In this document: piece by piece, positions 7,129-10,786 of the stretch | Numbering within the stretch: position 1 is the stretch's first letter | Layout: every line of letters begins with the position of its first letter | DNA from: TWA4 sp045121095 | GTDB taxonomy: Bacteria > Bacillota > Clostridia > Lachnospirales > Lachnospiraceae | Length of the DNA stretch: 10,786 bases | Assembly: GCA_045121095.1 (NCBI GenBank) | Contig: JBGVFN010000133.1 | Span: 1 to 10,786 of the forward strand | Direction of reading: 5' to 3' | The notes under the pieces: generated by a model | The model's database searches: none | What the model was told of the DNA's origin: nothing | The model's input: the letters and a program-made list of their open reading frames with translations, nothing else | Translations under genes and position numbers: made by a program

Positions 7129-7827
7129 CTACTGTTCTTCTTTTTCCAGATCCCTCAATTCCGCTTCTCTCTTTGAGAAAATGCATCCACAATAATTCTG
7201 CCGGTATAACCCATATTCCGCTGACAACTCAATGGAACGCTTGTAACCATTCTTTTTCTTAAAATCAGAATACAGATACGGCACCTGATACTGTCCGGCC
7301 AGTTCCCGTCCAATGGCATTCAGCTTCTGGGCATTTTTTAAAGGACTGATACTCAACGTGGTAGTAAAATAATCATACCCACCCGCTGAAGCTTCTTTGG
7401 CTGTTTTTTCCAGACGCAGACGGTAACACTGAAAACAGCTCTCCCCGCCTTCCCGGTCATTTGCCCGATCAGGAACAGCTTTATAAAACTCTTTTGCATC
7501 ATATTCACATTCCATCCAGGACACAGGATATAAAAAGGGCATGGAATCAATCAAACGCAGAAGCTCCTGCTTTCTTTTTTCATATTCTGCCGCTTCACTA
7601 ATATTCGGATTATAAAACAGCATGGTAATATGAAAATGAGACGCCAGATATTCCATTACATAGCTGCTGCAGGGCGCACAGCATCCGTGAAGCAGTAACG
7701 AGGGAACTCTCTCTTCCTTTTTTAAAACCTCCAGCGTTTTTTCCAATTCTCTTTGATAATTGATTTTTTGACTATTTTGATTCCCGGCGGTACAACCACC
7801 GGCAGATTGATTTTTGGGAGTATTCAT
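7129..7827 (-). CDS. queH: Epoxyqueuosine reductase QueH (DUF208 family)
   Basis: Last step of queuosine synthesis: reduces epoxyqueuosine to queuosine at the tRNA wobble position, the role played by the unrelated QueG in other bacteria. 232 residues. Seen: LLLHGCCAPCSSYV (Cys49, Cys50, Cys53), FYNPNISEAAEYEKRK, SCFQCYRLRLEKTA (Cys131, Cys134), YFTTTLSISPLKN, and DFKKKNGYKRSIELS followed by YRQNYCGC (Cys213, Cys215). These are the conserved iron-binding cysteines and core motifs of the family. The first 22 residues, before INYQRELEK, are Asn/Gln/Ser/Gly-rich and look like a non-conserved extension; no other start codon lies between, so the ATG at 7825-7827 stands despite a modest binding site (GGAAAAAGG). 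A weak promoter (TTTATA, 16 bases, TATTAA) may lie just upstream. No other queuosine genes or preQ1 riboswitch are adjacent. Confidence 0.93.
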   Translation of the reverse strand: MNTPKNQSAGGCTAGNQNSQKINYQRELEKTLEVLKKEERVPSLLLHGCCAPCSSYVMEYLASHFHITMLFYNPNISEAAEYEKRKQELLRLIDSMPFLYPVSWMECEYDAKEFYKAVPDRANDREGGESCFQCYRLRLEKTAKEASAGGYDYFTTTLSISPLKNAQKLNAIGRELAGQYQVPYLYSDFKKKNGYKRSIELSAEYGLYRQNYCGCIFSKREAELRDLEKEEQ

Positions 7828-7853
7828 TGCCTTTTTCCTATTTTTTCTCTTTA

Positions 7854-8005
7854 TTAATAGATATCGCCTGATTTTTATAAAAAACGTAAATGGCGGAATT
7901 ACAGAGCCACATTGCTAAGGAGACCTTTGGTCAAACGTCGGCACTTAACGAGCGGAAATCATTCCAGTAAAAAAGACTGTTCCATACGGAGCAGCCTTTC
8001 TTATT
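7854..8005 (+). ncRNA. Possible small RNA on the plus strand (low confidence)
   Basis: The queH-rpoD gap holds a foldable block. TTGCTAAG (7912-7919) pairs with CTTAACGA (7944-7951) with one mismatch and one wobble, enclosing a GACC-TTT-GGTC hairpin (7922-7932). On the plus strand a weak promoter (TTAATA 7854-7859, 16 bases, TATAAA 7876-7881) precedes it, and the rpoD terminator hairpin, which also has a T-rich tail on this side (TTTCTTATTTATTTT from 7997), follows. A transcript of about 115 bases would result. It matches no RNA family I recognise. Equally it may simply be the queH leader or non-functional spacer. Confidence 0.25.
7969..7999 (-). terminator. Terminator of rpoD, possibly bidirectional
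   Basis: In the minus-strand transcript AAAGGCTGCTCC, loop GTAT and GGAACAGTCTTT form a stem with one G-U pair and one mismatch, followed by a run of six U (7969-7974). It starts 37 bases after the rpoD stop. On the plus strand the same hairpin is followed by a T-rich stretch, so it could also stop rightward transcripts. Confidence 0.75.
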
Positions 8006-8036
8006 TATTTTATGTTGTTGATTACTTATTATCCGC

Positions 8037-9179
8037 TTATGCAAGGAAATCGCGGATTCTGCGGCTTCTAACAGGATTGCGCAGCTTTCTTAAAGCTTTT
8101 GCCTCAATCTGTCTGATACGTTCTCTTGTTACATTAAACTCTTTGCCGACTTCTTCCAGTGTTCTGGGATGACCGTCTTCCAGACCGAAACGCAGAACGA
8201 TAACCTGGCGTTCTCTTTCTTTCAAATCTTCCAGAAGTGTCTGGATATGTTCTCTCAGCATAACAGACTCAACATTGCCTTCAGGAGTCACGGCATTGCC
8301 GTCTGCTACGAAATCGCCAAGATTGGAGTCGTCCTCTTCACCAATAGGTGTCTCCAGTGATGCAGGTTCACGCGCAATCTGCATGATTTCCATCACTTTT
8401 TCCTCTGTCATATCAAGGGCTTTGGCCAGTTCTGCAGTAGAAGGTTCGTATCCATATTCCAGAGTCAGCTTACGCTGCATCTTTGACATCTTGTTGATAG
8501 TTTCCACCATATGTACCGGAACACGGATTGTTCTTGCCTGATCTGCAAGCGCTCTTGTTACAGACTGTCTGATCCACCATGTGGCATAAGTACTTAACTT
8601 ATAACCCTTTGTGTAATCAAACTTTTCAACGCCCTTGATCAGTCCCAGATTGCCTTCCTGTACCAGATCCAGGAAACTCATACCTCTGCCTGTATAACGC
8701 TTTGCAATACTGACTACCAGACGCAGATTGGCTTCTACAAGGCGCTCTTTCGCTCTTGTTCGCTGTCTTTCATCGCCCTCAGCCTTCATCTTTGCCAGTT
8801 CAATTTCTTCCTCAGCGGTAAGCAGGGGAACAGTTCCGATTTCTTTCAGATACATTCTGACCGGATCTTCGGTTCCGATTCCATCCAGTAAATCGATTGC
8901 GTCCAGATTGATCTCTTCCTCATCTTCATCTGATACATTGAAATCATCTTCATCTGTATCAAGAATCACACTCTCTGCACTTGTAAGCTCATCATTCATG
9001 ACACGCAAAACATCGATTCCTTTGTTTTCCAGGTACGTATAAATGTGTTCCAGATTCTCAGCTGTCAGTTCAATACCCTGAAGTTGTTCATTGATATCAT
9101 TCATATCCAGAGCACCCTTCTTGCTCTTACCGAACTCAACCAGCTTATTCAGAACCTCAAGTAATTTCTTTTCACCCAT
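8037..9179 (-). CDS. rpoD: RNA polymerase primary sigma factor (sigma-A/sigma-70)
   Basis: The housekeeping sigma factor, which directs RNA polymerase core enzyme to most promoters. 380 residues, typical of Gram-positive sigma-A without the long non-conserved insert of proteobacteria. Domains in order: a short region 1.1 (about 1-60), a strongly acidic linker (about 73-95), region 1.2 (DPVRMYLKEIG, 105-115), region 2 with NLRLVVSIAKRYTGRG and the -10 recognition helix STYATWWIRQSVTRA (196-210), region 3 (about 220-300) and region 4 with the -35 helix-turn-helix ending in VTRERIRQIEAKALRKLR (350-367). All primary-sigma signatures are intact. The ATG at 9177-9179 has GAGGAG eight bases upstream. 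It has a strong promoter and a terminator of its own. The common Firmicutes partner dnaG is not directly upstream; mutY is. Nothing suggests an alternative sigma factor. Confidence 0.97.
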   Translation of the reverse strand: MGEKKLLEVLNKLVEFGKSKKGALDMNDINEQLQGIELTAENLEHIYTYLENKGIDVLRVMNDELTSAESVILDTDEDDFNVSDEDEEEINLDAIDLLDGIGTEDPVRMYLKEIGTVPLLTAEEEIELAKMKAEGDERQRTRAKERLVEANLRLVVSIAKRYTGRGMSFLDLVQEGNLGLIKGVEKFDYTKGYKLSTYATWWIRQSVTRALADQARTIRVPVHMVETINKMSKMQRKLTLEYGYEPSTAELAKALDMTEEKVMEIMQIAREPASLETPIGEEDDSNLGDFVADGNAVTPEGNVESVMLREHIQTLLEDLKERERQVIVLRFGLEDGHPRTLEEVGKEFNVTRERIRQIEAKALRKLRNPVRSRRIRDFLA

Positions 9180-9225
9180 TCTTACGTCTCCTCAAAAGTA
9201 TAAAATTTGACTCCTGTAAATCTAA

Positions 9226-9254
9226 ATTTTAGCACATTTATTGTCATAAGTCAA
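9226..9254 (-). promoter_or_regulatory. rpoD promoter, near consensus with extended -10
   Basis: Minus strand TTGACT (9249-9254), 17-base spacer ending TGC, TAAAAT (9226-9231): five of six matches to each box plus a TG extended -10. It lies entirely between mutY and rpoD, so rpoD has an independent strong promoter with a leader of about 40 bases. Confidence 0.8.
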
Positions 9255-9266
9255 CTTTATTTTTTC

Positions 9267-9288
9267 TTTTTTGTAACTTTTTTGTAAC
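9267..9288. repeat. Tandem 11-base repeat at the mutY stop
   Basis: TTTTTTGTAAC occurs twice head to tail (9267-9277, 9278-9288). The last base is part of the mutY stop codon. It sits just upstream of the rpoD -35 box as A-tracts on the minus strand. It could be slippage or an UP-like A-rich element that strengthens the rpoD promoter. Confidence 0.6.
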
Positions 9289-10457
9289 TATTCAGCCAAG
9301 CATGACCGTGTGCCCTTTAGGGTATTTGACTCATGATCTCCATTTAAAATCTCCGTATATGCAGAAAATGCCGACGGGATCGCATAATGTTCTAAAATAT
9401 CCTGACGCTTATAGAACTGAAAACGTTCACTCTTTTTCTTTCGCAGTACAATATGGTAGGCAGTCATTCTCCATTCCACATGAGAAAAAACATGCTTAGA
9501 CGAGGGAAGCGGCTCCGCTGTAAAAGAAGTTTCCCCTGCATGAATCAGATAATCAGCCAGCTGCTCGCCATTTAGACTGCCTTCCAGATTGGGAAATTCG
9601 TAAAGACCTGCCAGCAGACCGGTGGAAGGACGTTTTTCTATGGCGTATTCATCTTTCCATTTTACAAGCAAAATCGTTCTTTCTTCAATGCGTCTGGGCT
9701 TTTTCGGTGCTTTATAGGGAATTACGTCCGTCTTTCCTTCTCGAAATGCCAGACAGATTTCTGCCACGGGACACTCTTCACAGCGAGGAGCTCCATTTGG
9801 CACACAGACTGTTGCTCCCAGCTCCATAAGTGCCTGATTGAAGTCTCCAGGGGCATTTTCCGGCATTACAAGAAGCAGCTGTTCTTCTATTTTTTTCTTT
9901 ACTTTTGCCTGACTGATATCTTCCATGGAACCAAGGATTCTGGAAATAACTCTCAATACATTACCATCCACAGCAGGGCGCGCAATGCCAAATGCGATGG
10001 ATGCAATGGCTCCGGCAGTGTAAGAACCAATTCCGGGTAATTTCAGCAGTTTTTCATAATCAGCCGGCAGTTCTCCTCCGTATTCAAGAACAGCCTGTTC
10101 AGCAGCTTTTTTCAGATTTCTGGCACGATTGTAATATCCAAGTCCCTGCCACAGCTTCATCAGTTCTTCCTCATCCACCACGGCCAGGGATGCAATATCC
10201 GGAAGCCGCTCCAGAAAACGCAGATAATAAGGAATCACTGCTTCCACACGGGTCTGCTGCAGCATGATTTCAGAGAGCCACACATGGTATGGAGTGGGCT
10301 CCTGACGCCAGGGAAGATTTCTTTGATTCTCCCGAAACCAGACAGTCAGAGGCTGGACCATAGCCTGCAGACGAGCCTGTTCTGCTGGTGCATCCTGCCC
10401 CATGACTGCTGTCCGGGATTCTTGTTTTAAATTTCGCTGCATGCTTCTTTGAGCCAT
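9288..10457 (-). CDS. mutY: A/G-specific adenine glycosylase MutY
   Basis: Base-excision repair enzyme that removes adenine mispaired with 8-oxoguanine, preventing G:C to T:A changes. 389 residues. Seen: catalytic Glu63 in LSEIMLQQTRVEAV, helix-hairpin-helix LPGIGSYTAGAI (140-151), catalytic Asp164 in PAVDGNVLR, and 4Fe-4S cysteines 218, 226, 229 and 235. Their spacing is C-x7-C-x2-C-x5-C, one residue longer in the first gap than in E. coli. A C-terminal NUDIX-like domain (about 259-370) carries HVFSHVEWRM, with the FSH loop (324-326) linked to 8-oxoguanine recognition. The first ATG (10455-10457) has AGGAAG (10465-10470) seven bases upstream, and the gene then overlaps the end of the upstream peptidase by 31 bases. 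Residues 1-30 are not conserved, so a start at codon 6 or 19 is possible, though both have weaker sites. Translation is probably coupled to the upstream gene. No hairpin terminator is seen before rpoD. Confidence 0.96.
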   Translation of the reverse strand: MAQRSMQRNLKQESRTAVMGQDAPAEQARLQAMVQPLTVWFRENQRNLPWRQEPTPYHVWLSEIMLQQTRVEAVIPYYLRFLERLPDIASLAVVDEEELMKLWQGLGYYNRARNLKKAAEQAVLEYGGELPADYEKLLKLPGIGSYTAGAIASIAFGIARPAVDGNVLRVISRILGSMEDISQAKVKKKIEEQLLLVMPENAPGDFNQALMELGATVCVPNGAPRCEECPVAEICLAFREGKTDVIPYKAPKKPRRIEERTILLVKWKDEYAIEKRPSTGLLAGLYEFPNLEGSLNGEQLADYLIHAGETSFTAEPLPSSKHVFSHVEWRMTAYHIVLRKKKSERFQFYKRQDILEHYAIPSAFSAYTEILNGDHESNTLKGTRSCLAE

Positions 10458-10786
10458 TCTGCTTCTTCCTGCTCCAGAAGGGGAGAAAGTGTTTCATACA
10501 CTTTTGCATGATACTGATTCAGCCATGCGATTTCTTCTTCTGTCATGAGAGAAACATCAATTGCTGCTTTGTCAATGGGAACCAGAGTCACTGTATCAAA
10601 TTTCAGGAAACGGCCGAATTCATTTTCTTCCGCTTCCCTGCAGAGAAGCAGATTTTCGGTACGAATGCCGTACTGGCCTTCCAAATAAAGTCCCGGTTCA
10701 TCAGAAGTGAGCATACCAGACTCGATAACCGCTGCACCACGTTTTGTATTCCAGTGGATACGGTTGGGACCTTCATGTACATTTAA
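10427..10786 (-). CDS. Xaa-Pro aminopeptidase (M24 family), C-terminal part (cut by window edge)
   Basis: The last 119 codons of a metallopeptidase that removes an N-terminal residue preceding proline; the reading frame is open to the right edge. Seen in order: LNVHEGPNRIHWNTKRG with the active-site His of the HEGP motif, then GMLTSDEPGLYLEGQYGIRTEN. The Glu of DEPG and the Glu of RTEN are the last two metal ligands of the pita-bread fold, in the usual order. The tail (TVTLVPIDKAAID and a helical end rich in Glu) resembles the C-terminal segment of the large, multi-domain aminopeptidase P type, inferred from the tail sequence because the N-terminal domains are not in the window. The TAA stop at 10427-10429 lies inside the mutY start region (31-base overlap), so the two genes form one transcription unit. 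Confidence 0.9.
   Translation of the reverse strand, partial: LNVHEGPNRIHWNTKRGAAVIESGMLTSDEPGLYLEGQYGIRTENLLLCREAEENEFGRFLKFDTVTLVPIDKAAIDVSLMTEEEIAWLNQYHAKVYETLSPLLEQEEAEWLKEACSEI

Noticed and set aside
7915..7968. Resemblance of the minus strand (CGCTCGTTAAGTGCC) to a tetrahydrofolate riboswitch
   Set aside because: Only a short GTTAAGTG word matches; the second conserved half of that riboswitch is missing and queH is not a folate gene.
7828..7968. preQ1 riboswitch ahead of queH
   Set aside because: No preQ1 class I, II or III consensus could be found in the leader.
1..10786. Mobile element, prophage, defence system or novel gene cluster
   Set aside because: No transposase, integrase, phage or toxin-antitoxin gene and no terminal repeats; all genes belong to well-known core families.

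Overview
The window looks like a chromosomal, housekeeping stretch of a Gram-positive anaerobe of the class Clostridia, probably family Lachnospiraceae. This is inferred from protein style (a sigma-A without the proteobacterial insert, a clostridial-type MutY, a QueH-type queuosine enzyme, acetate kinase, a stand-alone HPr), A+T-rich promoters close to the sigma-A consensus, and strong AGGAGG-type ribosome binding sites. I cannot name the genus from sequence alone. All eight recognisable genes lie on the minus strand, so transcription runs from right to left. I see no tRNA or rRNA gene, CRISPR array, insertion sequence, prophage or transfer scar.

Right end (about 9290-10786): the 3' end of a Xaa-Pro aminopeptidase (M24 family) overlaps the start of mutY, the adenine glycosylase of the 8-oxoguanine repair system. 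Next comes rpoD (sigma-A) with its own near-consensus promoter and a hairpin terminator. The usual partner dnaG is not directly upstream. A 209-base gap between rpoD and queH holds the rpoD terminator and an unexplained foldable block that could be a small RNA on the plus strand.

Middle (about 5220-7830): queH (epoxyqueuosine reductase, tRNA queuosine synthesis), then ackA (acetate kinase, ATP from acetyl phosphate) with its own promoter, then a small HPr-family phosphocarrier gene. This HPr keeps the phosphorylated His15, but glutamine replaces the regulatory Ser46. A perfect 20-base palindrome lies between ackA and the HPr gene. A hairpin lies in the HPr leader and a terminator follows the gene.

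Left end (1-5220): gltB and the start of gltD, which encode the large and small subunits of glutamate synthase, the nitrogen-assimilation enzyme that makes two glutamates from glutamine and 2-oxoglutarate. The roughly 430-base region ahead of gltB is rich in inverted repeats: a 25-base imperfect palindrome, repeated ACAGCTG motifs, and a 9-base inverted repeat near the start. These look like regulator binding sites.

Functionally this is core metabolism (nitrogen assimilation, acetate fermentation, phosphotransfer), basal transcription, DNA repair and tRNA modification. I find no novel multi-gene system. The items most worth a second look are the Gln46 HPr, the gltB control region, the rpoD-queH intergenic block and the palindrome after ackA.
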